Of a stretch of DNA of 64,000 bases, positions 1-9,436 are shown in pieces. The stretch comes from Halobacillus mangrovi. GTDB taxonomy: Bacteria; Bacillota; Bacilli; Bacillales; Halobacillaceae. The stretch is from positions 1,860,001-1,924,000 of the forward strand of contig NZ_CP020772.1 of NCBI RefSeq assembly GCF_002097535.1, given 5' to 3'. Numbering within the stretch: the first letter of the stretch is position 1; every line of letters begins with the position of its first letter. The position numbers were made by a program, and so were the translations under genes. The notes under the pieces are model-generated. The model worked only from the letters and a program-made list of their open reading frames with translations. It was not told the DNA's origin and did no database searches.

Positions 1-890
1 AAGCTTTAGGCAGTGACGATCCTGCTGTGGATGCAGAAGTGCTGGCGCTTGCCATGAGTTCTTATGAAGAGCTTGGCTTGAAGTCCTTAAAACTTGTCTT
101 AAACAGCTTAGGAGACCAGGAAAGCAGAGAGACGCACAGAAAAGCATTAGTGAATCATTTCGACCCTTATCGTGATGAGCTTTGTTCGGATTGTCAGGTG
201 AGGCTGGATCAGAATCCATTACGCGTTTTGGATTGTAAAAAAGACCGTGAACATCCAGCAATGGGTAAGGCTCCATCGATACTTGAATATTTAAACGAGT
301 ATTCGAAGGACTACTTTGAAAAAGTAAAGTCTTTTCTTGACGTGATGGGAATTGACTATGTCATCGATCCAAACCTCGTTCGAGGGCTTGATTACTATAA
401 CCACACCGCTTTTGAGATTATGAGTGAGGCGGAAGGGTTTGGTGCAATCACGACCTTGAGCGGAGGAGGACGCTACACTGGTCTCGTTCAAGAAGTTGGA
501 GGTCCTGAAACATCCGGTATCGGTTTTGCCATGAGTATTGAACGATTACTGATGGCGCTTGAAGCAGAAGGCGTTGAACTTCCTTTAGATGAAGGACTGG
601 ATTGTTATATGGTCGCTCTTGGTGAAGAGGCAGAAAAAGCAGCCGTTCGATTGACTTATGAACTAAGAAAAGCTGGCGTTCAAGTTGATAAAGATTACCT
701 TGGCAAAAAAATGAAGGCTCAGTTTAAAGCTGCTGACCGTCTTGGGGCAAAATATGTACTAGTACTTGGAGATCGTGAGCTTGAGGATAATGTGATTAAT
801 GTAAAAGATATGACTTCGGGAGAACAAAAAGAGATTTCTCTTGAGGAAGTCGTTACTTATATGAAAGACCAGCTGACAGGAGGCGAATAA
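1..890 (+). CDS. hisS: Histidyl-tRNA synthetase, 3' part
   Basis: Charges tRNA-His with histidine in the cytoplasm. The gene enters from the left edge, reading in frame from base 3, so the N-terminal catalytic part is missing and 295 codons are visible. The class IIa signature [12 protein letters not shown] begins at visible codon 128, followed by the glycine-rich GGGRYTGLV stretch. The last ~100 residues look like the HGTP anticodon-binding domain ([23 protein letters not shown]). The stop lies one base before the aspS start, so the two are cotranscribed, as in other Bacilli. Any T-box leader would lie outside the window. Identity is secure. Confidence 0.97.
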   Translation, partial: ALGSDDPAVDAEVLALAMSSYEELGLKSLKLVLNSLGDQESRETHRKALVNHFDPYRDELCSDCQVRLDQNPLRVLDCKKDREHPAMGKAPSILEYLNEYSKDYFEKVKSFLDVMGIDYVIDPNLVRGLDYYNHTAFEIMSEAEGFGAITTLSGGGRYTGLVQEVGGPETSGIGFAMSIERLLMALEAEGVELPLDEGLDCYMVALGEEAEKAAVRLTYELRKAGVQVDKDYLGKKMKAQFKAADRLGAKYVLVLGDRELEDNVINVKDMTSGEQKEISLEEVVTYMKDQLTGGE

Positions 891-891
891 G

Positions 892-2661
892 ATGGAACGA
901 GTGAAATGCGGTTCGATACGCAAAGAGCATATAGAGCAAGAGGTGACCTTAAAAGGTTGGGTACAAAAACGACGTGATCTTGGAGGGTTAATCTTCATAG
1001 ATCTAAGAGACCGTTCTGGATTAGTTCAAGTTGTATTTAATCCTGAAACCTCTACGGAAGCTTTACAAACGGCAGAAATGGTAAGAAGCGAATTTGTTTT
1101 GGAAGTCGTTGGTCAAGTCGTTGCTAGAGATGCTCAGACGGTCAACGAAAACCTGGAAACGGGAGCGATTGAGGTAGTTGCTAAAGAAGTTACTATTCTT
1201 AACAAGGCCAAGACCCCTCCATTCATGATCGAGGAGCAATCTGAAGTTTCAGAGGATCTCCGTTTGAAATATAGATATTTGGATCTGAGAAGAAAAGAAA
1301 TGCAGGATACGTTTAAACTTCGTCATCAAACAACGCAAGTCATTCGTAACTTCCTGAACGAAGAAGAGTACCTTGAAATGGAAACCCCGATGTTAACAAA
1401 GAGTACACCGGAAGGAGCTCGTGACTATTTGGTGCCAAGCCGTGTACATGAAGGAGAATTTTACGCACTTCCGCAATCCCCTCAGCTGTTTAAACAGCTG
1501 CTCATGATGTCAGGGTTTGAAAAGTATTATCAAATTGCTCGCTGTTTCCGAGACGAAGACTTGAGAGCAGATCGTCAGCCCGAATTCACTCAAGTTGATA
1601 TCGAGACATCATTCTTGTCAAAAGAAGAAATCATGGCAATGACAGAGCGGATGATGAAGAAAGTGATGAAAGAGGTAAAAGGAATCGATGTAGAAACACC
1701 ATTCCCTCGCATGGCTTATGAAGAGGCAATGGAGCGTTTTGGTTCTGATAAACCTGATACGCGTTTTGGACTTGAATTGGTAAATATCTCTGAAGATGTG
1801 CAAGACTCTGGATTTAAGGTCTTCAGTGGCGCTGTAGCTTCAGGAGGTCAAGTTAGTGCTTTAAACGTAGAAGGAAAAGCCGATGAATTTTCCAGAAAAG
1901 ATATCGACAAACTGACAGAAGAAGTTAAAGTCTACGGAGCTAAAGGTTTAGCATGGTTAAAGGTAAAAGATGGAGAATTCAACGGACCAATCGCCAAATT
2001 CTTTGGAGAAGAAGAAACTTCTTCATTGAAAGATAAGCTAGAGGCAAAAGATGGAGATCTTTTATTGTTTGTAGCAGATAAAACGTCCGTGGTTCATGAC
2101 AGCCTTGGTGCTCTTCGTCTGAAGCTAGGACGCCAGCTAGGACTTATTGATGAATCTAAGTTCAACTTCCTTTGGGTAACAGATTGGCCGTTATTGGAGT
2201 ATGACGAAGAAGAGGGGAGATATTTTGCAGCTCACCATCCGTTCACTATGCCTGTAGAAGCAGATCTTGAAAAGTTGCAGACAAATCCCGAAGATGTTCA
2301 TGCAGAAGCTTATGACATTGTATTGAATGGATATGAACTTGGTGGCGGATCTCTTCGTATTCACCAAAAAGATCTTCAGAATCAGATGTTTGAAGTACTT
2401 GGCTTCAGTAAAGAGGAAGCAGAAGAACAGTTCGGATTCTTATTAGAGGCACTAGAGTATGGGGCTCCTCCACATGGGGGGATTGCTCTAGGTTTCGACC
2501 GTTTCATCATGATTCTTGCTGGACGCACGAATCTTCGTGACACGATCCTGTTTCCTAAAACAGCGTCTGCTGCCGACCCGATGACGGACGCTCCGGGAGC
2601 AGTAGATCAGAAACAATTAGATGAACTTCACTTGCAATTGAAGGCAAAAAAGCAAGACTGA
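892..2661 (+). CDS. aspS: Aspartyl-tRNA synthetase
   Basis: Class IIb synthetase that charges tRNA-Asp; 589 residues, normal bacterial length. The N-terminal OB-fold anticodon domain covers about residues 1-110 ([11 protein letters not shown]). Motif 2 appears as [19 protein letters not shown] around residues 217-235, and the motif 3 stretch GIALGFDRF lies near 530. The bacterial GAD insertion domain falls between roughly 300 and 420. The ATG is preceded by GGAGG inside the hisS end and starts one base after the hisS stop, so translation is probably coupled. A 6S RNA gene with its own promoter follows directly. Whether the enzyme is discriminating for Asp/Asn cannot be told from the sequence alone. 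Confidence 0.98.
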   Translation: MERVKCGSIRKEHIEQEVTLKGWVQKRRDLGGLIFIDLRDRSGLVQVVFNPETSTEALQTAEMVRSEFVLEVVGQVVARDAQTVNENLETGAIEVVAKEVTILNKAKTPPFMIEEQSEVSEDLRLKYRYLDLRRKEMQDTFKLRHQTTQVIRNFLNEEEYLEMETPMLTKSTPEGARDYLVPSRVHEGEFYALPQSPQLFKQLLMMSGFEKYYQIARCFRDEDLRADRQPEFTQVDIETSFLSKEEIMAMTERMMKKVMKEVKGIDVETPFPRMAYEEAMERFGSDKPDTRFGLELVNISEDVQDSGFKVFSGAVASGGQVSALNVEGKADEFSRKDIDKLTEEVKVYGAKGLAWLKVKDGEFNGPIAKFFGEEETSSLKDKLEAKDGDLLLFVADKTSVVHDSLGALRLKLGRQLGLIDESKFNFLWVTDWPLLEYDEEEGRYFAAHHPFTMPVEADLEKLQTNPEDVHAEAYDIVLNGYELGGGSLRIHQKDLQNQMFEVLGFSKEEAEEQFGFLLEALEYGAPPHGGIALGFDRFIMILAGRTNLRDTILFPKTASAADPMTDAPGAVDQKQLDELHLQLKAKKQD

Positions 2662-2690
2662 AGTAGGGACATTAAACCCTTATATTATTC

Positions 2691-2719
2691 TTGATAAGGT
2701 TTTTTAAATATGCTATGAT
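2691..2719 (+). promoter_or_regulatory. Sigma-A promoter of the 6S RNA gene
   Basis: TTGATA (2691-2696), a 17-base spacer, then TATGAT (2714-2719) preceded by the extended -10 bases TG. Expected transcription start is near 2726, just upstream of the 6S RNA closing stem. Confidence 0.8.
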
Positions 2720-2725
2720 TGCCTT

Positions 2726-2940
2726 ACAAATTAAATGACCAATCCTGATGTGTACGTTGTTTGAATGTACGTTTTGACCGAACATTTTTGAGAAGGGAGC
2801 CTGAGTTTTTACATGGAATGCAAGCCTCATAACCATCACTGATGGGAGGACGCAAGAAGTGTGAAACAGGGCACCCACCTGCCTGGAGCGGGTTCAAAAC
2901 TCATTAAACACAACGGCACGATTGGGATTGGTTTTATTTT
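2726..2940 (+). ncRNA. ssrS: 6S RNA (6S-1/BsrA type)
   Basis: Non-coding RNA that binds the sigma-A RNA polymerase holoenzyme as a promoter mimic and adjusts transcription in stationary phase. The ends pair perfectly (CCAATCC at 2739-2745 with GGATTGG at 2925-2931). Several stretches match my memory of B. subtilis bsrA: TGAGAAGGGAGC, GGGCACCCACCTG and GCGGGTTCAAAAC. It sits directly downstream of aspS, where B. subtilis bsrA also lies. A strong promoter precedes it and an intrinsic terminator follows. The exact ends are estimated from the promoter and the closing stem. Confidence 0.9.
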
Positions 2941-2944
2941 TGTT

Positions 2945-2982
2945 AAAAAAGAGGATTTCCATTATGGAAATCCTCTTTTTTG
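2945..2982 (+). terminator. Terminator of 6S RNA, probably bidirectional
   Basis: A 10-bp stem, GAGGATTTCC (2951-2960) with GGAAATCCTC (2966-2975), is flanked by A-run and T-run. It can end both the 6S transcript and the convergent regulator gene at 2991-3656. Confidence 0.9.
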
Positions 2983-2990
2983 ATAGTTAT

Positions 2991-3656
2991 TTAGCGAGCT
3001 ACATTCTCGAGGTTGCCATTCTTCTCCATGCGGAATTGTGGTTTGGCATACTCTTGATCATCGAACATGACCATTTTCCGAGCCCGATCCATAATTTGAA
3101 TCAAAGATTGATAGTCCTCTGACATAGACTCTAATTGTCTGTTCAATTGGCGGTTTTGTTCAGTTAAGGCTTTGTTCTCGTTTTCAAGATAGGCGATCTG
3201 CTCTTTTGCAGAGTCACTGACTTTTGTTTCTTTCTGCAAGTCTTTAAGGTAACGGATGACTTGCGAAAGATTTATTTCTTGATCCTTGTTGCTAGCAGTT
3301 GGAATCTGGTAGCTGATGGGTTCTTGCTTTTCAACTTGATGGGAAGCAAATTCATCCGCTTGCTCTGGGCGATAATTTGCAGTATGAGATACTTCCTGAT
3401 AGACAGGCTGCTGCGTCGCTTCTTTTCTTTTCTTCTCTTTGCGTTGTTTCTTCGCCAGTTCAACAGCTTGCTCATATTTTTGGCGAACCTCTGCATTCCA
3501 GCGGAATCCGCAAGCGGCGGAAGTACGGTTTAACACATCACCAACTTCATCGAACGCTTTTAATTGAGTGCTTCCTTCACGGATATGACGGAGAACAGTT
3601 TCGGCTAGTAATAAATCGTCTTCATGAGACCAAGCATCTTGTCTTACTTTAGGCAT
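2991..3656 (-). CDS. RsfA-family prespore-type transcriptional regulator
   Basis: A 221-residue protein. The N-terminus (MPKVRQDAWSHEDDLLLAET) is the Myb/SANT-like DNA-binding domain of the RsfA family, whose founder modulates sigma-F genes in the forespore. The domain covers about residues 1-60 and is followed by a lysine-rich stretch (KKQRKEKKRK). The C-terminal third is a predicted coiled coil with heptad leucines (about residues 135-200). An upstream extension to 3761 is possible, but ATG 3656 has a good AGGAG site and matches the family N-terminus. It is convergent with the 6S RNA. B. subtilis does not carry such a gene here (tcdA/yrvM occupies the spot), so this is a local replacement. 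The exact target genes are unknown. Confidence 0.85.
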   Translation of the reverse strand: MPKVRQDAWSHEDDLLLAETVLRHIREGSTQLKAFDEVGDVLNRTSAACGFRWNAEVRQKYEQAVELAKKQRKEKKRKEATQQPVYQEVSHTANYRPEQADEFASHQVEKQEPISYQIPTASNKDQEINLSQVIRYLKDLQKETKVSDSAKEQIAYLENENKALTEQNRQLNRQLESMSEDYQSLIQIMDRARKMVMFDDQEYAKPQFRMEKNGNLENVAR

Positions 3657-3884
3657 ACAATTCACTCCTGTAATCTTTTCTGGCAAGAAAGTAGAATGAT
3701 TGTTTAGCAGTTGAAAAGTGTCCATAATCTGCAATACCTGTTGAAGTGAAAGTTTCTCCAATCAAGATAAAATATTCTGCATTAAAATTTTGCTGTGACC
3801 AAGGACACTTTGAACTTTTTCTCACCTAGAAAAGTAGTTTTTCAGATTTAGTCGTAGTGTAGCCAACAGGAGTGTGAAATATAC

Positions 3885-5162
3885 TTAAGTGGTTTTCTGT
3901 TTTTTTATTTTTTGCAAGACTTGATTTAAGGCTTGTTCAAATTTCCCTGTAGATTTGGGTTCATAATAGGTTCGTTTTTTAATTTCATCTGGCAAATACT
4001 GCTGATTGACCCATGCATTTTCATAATTGTGAGGGTATTTATAGTCTAAACCGCGTCCTAGGTCTGCTGCGCCTTTATAGTGAGAGTCTTTTAGATGAGC
4101 AGGAACATCTCCGCTTTTTCCATTACGGATATCACCTAAAGCGGCGTCTAAGGCTTTATAGGCGCTGTTCGATTTCGGAGACAGAGCAAGTTCTGTTACA
4201 GCAACGGAAAGAGGAATTCTTGCCTCTGGGAAGCCGATTCGTTCAGCTGCTTCAACAGCAGCAATCGCCCTTGGCCCAGCTTGTGGGTTAGCGAGTCCAA
4301 TATCTTCATAAGCAATGACCACGAGTCTCCGAGCTATACTATCGAGATCTCCAGCTTCGATTAATCGTGCCAGGTAATGAAGAGAGGCATCAACATCACT
4401 TCCGCGGATCGACTTTTGGAAAGCCGATAAAACGTCATAATGGGCGTCACCATCTTTATCATGCGAGAAGCTTTTCTTTTGCATGCATTCTTCCGCTGTT
4501 TCTAAATTGATTGGAATTGTACCGTCTTCATCAGCAGGCGTGGAAAAGGCAGCAAGCTCCACGCCATTAAGTGCTGCACGCAAATCCCCGTTGGCAGACT
4601 GGGCAAAGTGTTCAAGAGCATCATCTGTCATTTCAATTGTAAGGTCCCCAAGACCGCCTTCCTTGTCACGTATCGCTCTTCCAATCGCTTCCTTTATGTC
4701 TTCTGACGATAGACGGTAAAGCTCAAATAAGTGGCATCGACTTCTGATAGCCGGATTTATCGAATGATACGGATTACTTGTCGTACATCCGATTAGTGTG
4801 AGTCTGTTACTCTCTAAATGAGGGAGAAGAAAATCCTGCTTCGCTTTATCCAGCCTGTGTACTTCGTCTAAAATCAGTACCAGCTGACCATGCATTTTAG
4901 CTTCCTCGACGGCGATCTCCATGTCTTTTTTCTTATCAGTTACAGCGTTCAACGTTTTAAACGGCAAGTGGAGACTCTTTGCGAGGGCAGTCGCCATAGA
5001 AGTTTTTCCTGTTCCAGGAGGTCCAAAGAGTATCATGGAAGCCAAACGGTTGGCTTTAACCATTCGGTGAATGGTCTTTCCTTCTCCTACTAAATGGGTT
5101 TGACCGATAATTTCATTTATATTAGATGGACGCATACGAAATGCGAGCGGCTGTTGACTCAT
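3885..5162 (-). CDS. rarA: Replication-associated recombination ATPase RarA (MgsA)
   Basis: AAA+ ATPase of the clamp-loader-like RarA/MgsA/WRNIP1 family that acts at stalled replication forks; 425 residues, the usual length. Walker A is GPPGTGKT (residues 47-54) and Walker B is LILDEVHR (around 96-103). A sensor-1-like stretch (LIGCTTSNP) and an arginine-finger region (INPAIRSRCH) follow. The C-terminal half carries the tetramerisation and MgsA domains (AYEDIGLANPQA, YPHNYENAWVNQQYLP). ATG 5162 has a GGAG site. In B. subtilis the orthologue yrvN also lies between aspS and cymR. Confidence 0.96.
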   Translation of the reverse strand: MSQQPLAFRMRPSNINEIIGQTHLVGEGKTIHRMVKANRLASMILFGPPGTGKTSMATALAKSLHLPFKTLNAVTDKKKDMEIAVEEAKMHGQLVLILDEVHRLDKAKQDFLLPHLESNRLTLIGCTTSNPYHSINPAIRSRCHLFELYRLSSEDIKEAIGRAIRDKEGGLGDLTIEMTDDALEHFAQSANGDLRAALNGVELAAFSTPADEDGTIPINLETAEECMQKKSFSHDKDGDAHYDVLSAFQKSIRGSDVDASLHYLARLIEAGDLDSIARRLVVIAYEDIGLANPQAGPRAIAAVEAAERIGFPEARIPLSVAVTELALSPKSNSAYKALDAALGDIRNGKSGDVPAHLKDSHYKGAADLGRGLDYKYPHNYENAWVNQQYLPDEIKKRTYYEPKSTGKFEQALNQVLQKIKKQKTT

Positions 5163-5281
5163 ACATCAAGCTCCTTTGTACGGTTATACAAGTTAGCGTA
5201 GAATGATTCTCTATAAAATGCAAGAGACTTGCCATTCGTGCTATAATAGCGTTTGGTATAATAGAGAGAGGAAGCTATGAA

Positions 5282-5968
5282 TTGAAAAGAGATCATATAA
5301 ACACCAAGAGAGAAACATCTTTGCGATGGAGCTTTTTCCTTGTTGGATTAGTCATTCTGGGACTCGGTATTTCTATGACGATGCAAGTGAAAAGTTTTGG
5401 AATAGGACCTTGGGACGTCTTTCACTACGGGTTATTTTTGCAATTTGGATTAACCGTGGGCACCTGGTCAATCATCGCAGGGCTGATCATCGTTCTTGTT
5501 AGCAGTTTGGTACAAAAGAGGATGCCTCAACTTGGTACCTTGTTAAATATGGTATTGATCGGGATATTTATTGATTTTTTTAATTGGATCATGCCAGAAC
5601 CCGAAACATTAGTTGTTCAAACCTTAGTATTTATTTTTGGCACTATGGTTATTGCATTAGGAATTGGGATATATGTTGCTCCAGGAATTGGAGCCGGACC
5701 GAGAGACGGTTTGATGCTAATCATTACCGAAGCCACCGGGTGGAAAGTCTCCACAGTTAGAAATGGAATTGAAATAACTGTCGCTGTGTTTGGCTTCATG
5801 TTAGGAGGGCCTGTCGGCATCGGCACAGTATTTATCGCATTTTTACTAGGAACATTTGTGGGTTACACCCTTCCTTATGCTAAAAAATGTCTACAGTTTT
5901 TAATAATGAAAGGTGAATTGTATGAAAATATCTACCAAAGGCCGTTACGGTCTAACTATAATGATTGA
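5282..5968 (+). CDS. YczE/YyaS/YitT-like integral membrane protein
   Basis: A 228-residue protein with about five or six hydrophobic segments and repeated glycine-rich turns (GIGPWDVFHYG near residue 40, GIGAGPRDGL near 140), typical of the YczE-like membrane family. The biochemical role of the family is not established. The start is TTG 5282 after AGAGAGGAAG; the nearby ATG at 5278 hits a stop at once. Its 3' end overlaps the first 47 bases of cymR in another frame, so the two are probably cotranscribed and translationally coupled. B. subtilis has no such gene between yrvN and cymR. Confidence 0.75.
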   Translation: MKRDHINTKRETSLRWSFFLVGLVILGLGISMTMQVKSFGIGPWDVFHYGLFLQFGLTVGTWSIIAGLIIVLVSSLVQKRMPQLGTLLNMVLIGIFIDFFNWIMPEPETLVVQTLVFIFGTMVIALGIGIYVAPGIGAGPRDGLMLIITEATGWKVSTVRNGIEITVAVFGFMLGGPVGIGTVFIAFLLGTFVGYTLPYAKKCLQFLIMKGELYENIYQRPLRSNYND

Positions 5969-6341
5969 ATTAGCAAGAAAATACGGGGATGGTCCAATTT
6001 CCCTGAAACAAATCGCTAGGGAAAACGGTTTATCAGAGCATTATCTTGAACAATTGATTGCCCCCTTACGAAATGCAAGTCTCGTTAAAAGTGTCCGAGG
6101 GGCTTATGGAGGTTACATGCTGACAAAAGAACCTCATGAGATAACAGCCGGGGACGTTATTCGAATTCTTGAGGGACCGATTACTCCAGTAGAAGGTATA
6201 GAAAATGAAGAACCAGCAAAGCAGGCATTGTGGAAAAGAGTGCGAGATGCGGTCAAGGATGTATTAGATACGACTACTTTGGAAGACTTAAAAGATCACG
6301 TTGATGACCAAACCCAGGATGCTTATATGTTTTATATTTAA
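5922..6341 (+). CDS. cymR: Rrf2-family cysteine metabolism repressor CymR
   Basis: Master repressor of cysteine and sulfur-uptake genes in Bacilli; it senses cysteine through a complex with CysK. The 139-residue protein starts MKISTKGRYGLTIM and ends QDAYMFYI, both diagnostic of CymR. The winged helix-turn-helix covers about residues 10-70 (LSEHYLEQLIAPL, SVRGAYGGYML). It contains no cysteine, so it lacks the Fe-S ligand cysteines of IscR-type Rrf2 proteins. ATG 5922 has AAAGGTG upstream; an in-frame GTG at 5913 overlaps that site and was not chosen. It begins inside the membrane protein gene and is followed 17 bases later by the cysteine desulfurase gene. Confidence 0.95.
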   Translation: MKISTKGRYGLTIMIELARKYGDGPISLKQIARENGLSEHYLEQLIAPLRNASLVKSVRGAYGGYMLTKEPHEITAGDVIRILEGPITPVEGIENEEPAKQALWKRVRDAVKDVLDTTTLEDLKDHVDDQTQDAYMFYI

Positions 6342-6358
6342 TGGACGGAGGTGTCAAT

Positions 6359-7498
6359 ATGGCAGCCATATATTTAGATCATGCGGCTACTTCACCTGTG
6401 CACCCGAAGGTCATTGAAGCGATGGTGCCGATTTATCAGGACGTCTTCGGCAATCCTTCTAGTGTCCATCAGTACGGTCGAAAGGCACGAAGAATTCTTG
6501 ATGAAGCAAGACGGACAATAGCTGATAGTATCTTTGCAAATGAAAAAGAAATTGTCTTTACAAGCGGAGGAACTGAAGCTGATAATCTTGCAATTATAGG
6601 AACAGCGAGAGCAAACCAGCATAAAGGCAAGCATATTATTACCACATCCATCGAACATCATGCTACATTGCATGCAGTCGAATATCTAGAATCTGAGGGA
6701 TTTGATGTTACGTACTTGCCAGTAGACGAAACTGGAGCTGTCCGAGTAGAAGATGTTAAAGCTTCTTTACGAGACGATACGATTCTCGTTTCTATTATGA
6801 TGGTCAATAATGAAACTGGAATCATCCAGCCTATTGAGGAAATAGCGGAAGCAGTAAAGAATCATCAGGCATATCTTCATTCAGATATTGTTCAAGCTTA
6901 CGGTCAGCTAGAAGTCAACGTAAAGGAGATCTCTGTTGATCTCTTAGCTGTATCAGCGCACAAAGTGAACGGGCCAAAAGGAATTGGCTACCTTTATGTA
7001 AAAGAAGGGACCAAAATAGATTCTTTGCAATATGGTGGGGAACAGGAAAGAAAACGACGGGCGGGAACGGAAAACATTCCTGCTGCAAAAGGTTTTCAAG
7101 TTGCGGTTGATGTAATGGTTTCGAACAGAGAGACGAATAAAGAAAAGTATGCACGGCTTAAACAGCTGTTCTTGGACAGCCTGACTGAAGAAGAAGTAGA
7201 ATATGATATAAATGGAGACAAAGAGAGAAGCGTTCCTTCAATTGTGAACGTTAGTTTTACGGGCATGAACGTTGAAGCATTATTAACGAATTTTGATTTG
7301 GCAGGAATCGCGGCCTCTAGCGGAAGTGCTTGTACAGCGGGCAGCGTAGAACCTTCCCACGTGTTATCGGCTATGTATGGATCAGAGAATTCGCGGACAA
7401 CCAATTCGATACGGTTCAGCTTTGGGTTAGCCAACGACGAAGAGAATGTCGTTGAAGCAGCTAAGAAAGTCAGTCAGATCATCAAAAGATTGAGCTAA
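6359..7498 (+). CDS. yrvO: Cysteine desulfurase (YrvO type, tRNA thiolation)
   Basis: PLP-dependent enzyme that takes sulfur from cysteine and hands it on as a persulfide; 379 residues. The PLP lysine is K202 in SAHKVNGPKG and the catalytic cysteine is C325 in SSGSACTAGS. N-terminal YLDHAATSP is the class V aminotransferase signature. ATG 6359 is chosen for its GGAGGTG site; an upstream ATG at 6341 overlaps the cymR stop and lacks one. The gene is followed 18 bases later by mnmA. In B. subtilis the pair YrvO-MnmA makes 2-thiouridine at tRNA position 34, so this copy is probably dedicated to that job rather than to Fe-S assembly. Confidence 0.94.
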   Translation: MAAIYLDHAATSPVHPKVIEAMVPIYQDVFGNPSSVHQYGRKARRILDEARRTIADSIFANEKEIVFTSGGTEADNLAIIGTARANQHKGKHIITTSIEHHATLHAVEYLESEGFDVTYLPVDETGAVRVEDVKASLRDDTILVSIMMVNNETGIIQPIEEIAEAVKNHQAYLHSDIVQAYGQLEVNVKEISVDLLAVSAHKVNGPKGIGYLYVKEGTKIDSLQYGGEQERKRRAGTENIPAAKGFQVAVDVMVSNRETNKEKYARLKQLFLDSLTEEEVEYDINGDKERSVPSIVNVSFTGMNVEALLTNFDLAGIAASSGSACTAGSVEPSHVLSAMYGSENSRTTNSIRFSFGLANDEENVVEAAKKVSQIIKRLS

Positions 7499-8629
<1,131 letters not shown>

Positions 8630-8636
8630 ATAATAA

Positions 8637-8667
8637 AGGTCATGTCCCGGTCAGGACATGGCTTTTT
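8637..8667 (+). terminator. Terminator after mnmA
   Basis: CATGTCC (8641-8647) pairs with GGACATG (8654-8660), followed by a T-run. It closes the unit that contains cymR, the desulfurase and mnmA. Confidence 0.88.
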
Positions 8668-8760
8668 TATTTGAAAACCCTTTTAAAAAACAAGGAAAAT
8701 TTTTAGGGAAATGTTACAAGAAGTTCTTTCAAAACGTTTAGAAAATAGGGGGAAGTTATC

Positions 8761-9420
8761 ATGGATAAATTGAAAAAAGGTATTGAAGAAATGCAGAATC
8801 ATAACTATGAGCAAGCTGCCCGTTTATTTACAGAAGCAATCGATGAGAATCCTAAAGAGCCTGTAGGATACATCAATTTCGGGAACCTGTTGACTCACAT
8901 GAATGACTATGAGCGGGCAGAGCGCTTTTTTAACAGGGCTATTGAGCTCGATGAAGAAGCCGCAACAGCTTATTATGGATTAGGAAATGTGTATTATGAA
9001 CAGGAAAAGTATACAAAAGCTCAGGAGCAATTTATTCATGCCATTCAAAACGGCCTGGATGAAGCGGATGTTCATTTTATGTTAGGAATGACATTCATTC
9101 ATCAAGAGTATGTGAAATTAGCCTTGCCTTACTTACTGAGAGCGGCGGAACTTGCTCCAGAAGATGTTGATATTCAGTTTCAATATGGGCTGTGTCTCGC
9201 ACAAAATGGACAGATTGATCAAGCTCAACAGGTGATGGAACGTGTGCTACAATTGGAAAATAAGCATAGTGACGCCTATTATAACCTTGGAGTAGTCTCA
9301 CTTCATAAAGAAAACCCTCATGAAGCTCTCAAGCATTTTGAAAAAGCATTGGAAATCCAGCCGGATCATATGCTGGCTGCCCATGCGAAAGGTCAAGTTG
9401 AACAAGCGTTAAATGAGTAA
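8761..9420 (+). CDS. yrrB: TPR-repeat protein (YrrB type)
   Basis: A 219-residue protein made almost wholly of tetratricopeptide repeats. About six repeats with the spacing of W/L-G-Y-A-F positions can be traced from residue 1 to 210 (for example AYYGLGNVYYEQEKYTKA, AYYNLGVVSLHKENPHEA). There is no signal peptide or membrane segment, so it is a cytoplasmic scaffold; the partner is not known. It follows the mnmA terminator, has a GGGGG-type ribosome site, and lies just upstream of recD2, the same order as B. subtilis yrrB-yrrC. Confidence 0.87.
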   Translation: MDKLKKGIEEMQNHNYEQAARLFTEAIDENPKEPVGYINFGNLLTHMNDYERAERFFNRAIELDEEAATAYYGLGNVYYEQEKYTKAQEQFIHAIQNGLDEADVHFMLGMTFIHQEYVKLALPYLLRAAELAPEDVDIQFQYGLCLAQNGQIDQAQQVMERVLQLENKHSDAYYNLGVVSLHKENPHEALKHFEKALEIQPDHMLAAHAKGQVEQALNE

Positions 9421-9436
9421 TGATTGAAGGAGAAAG

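Noticed and set aside
7096..7434. 112-codon minus-strand ORF inside the cysteine desulfurase gene
   Set aside because: Antisense shadow; Ser/Thr-rich without any domain.
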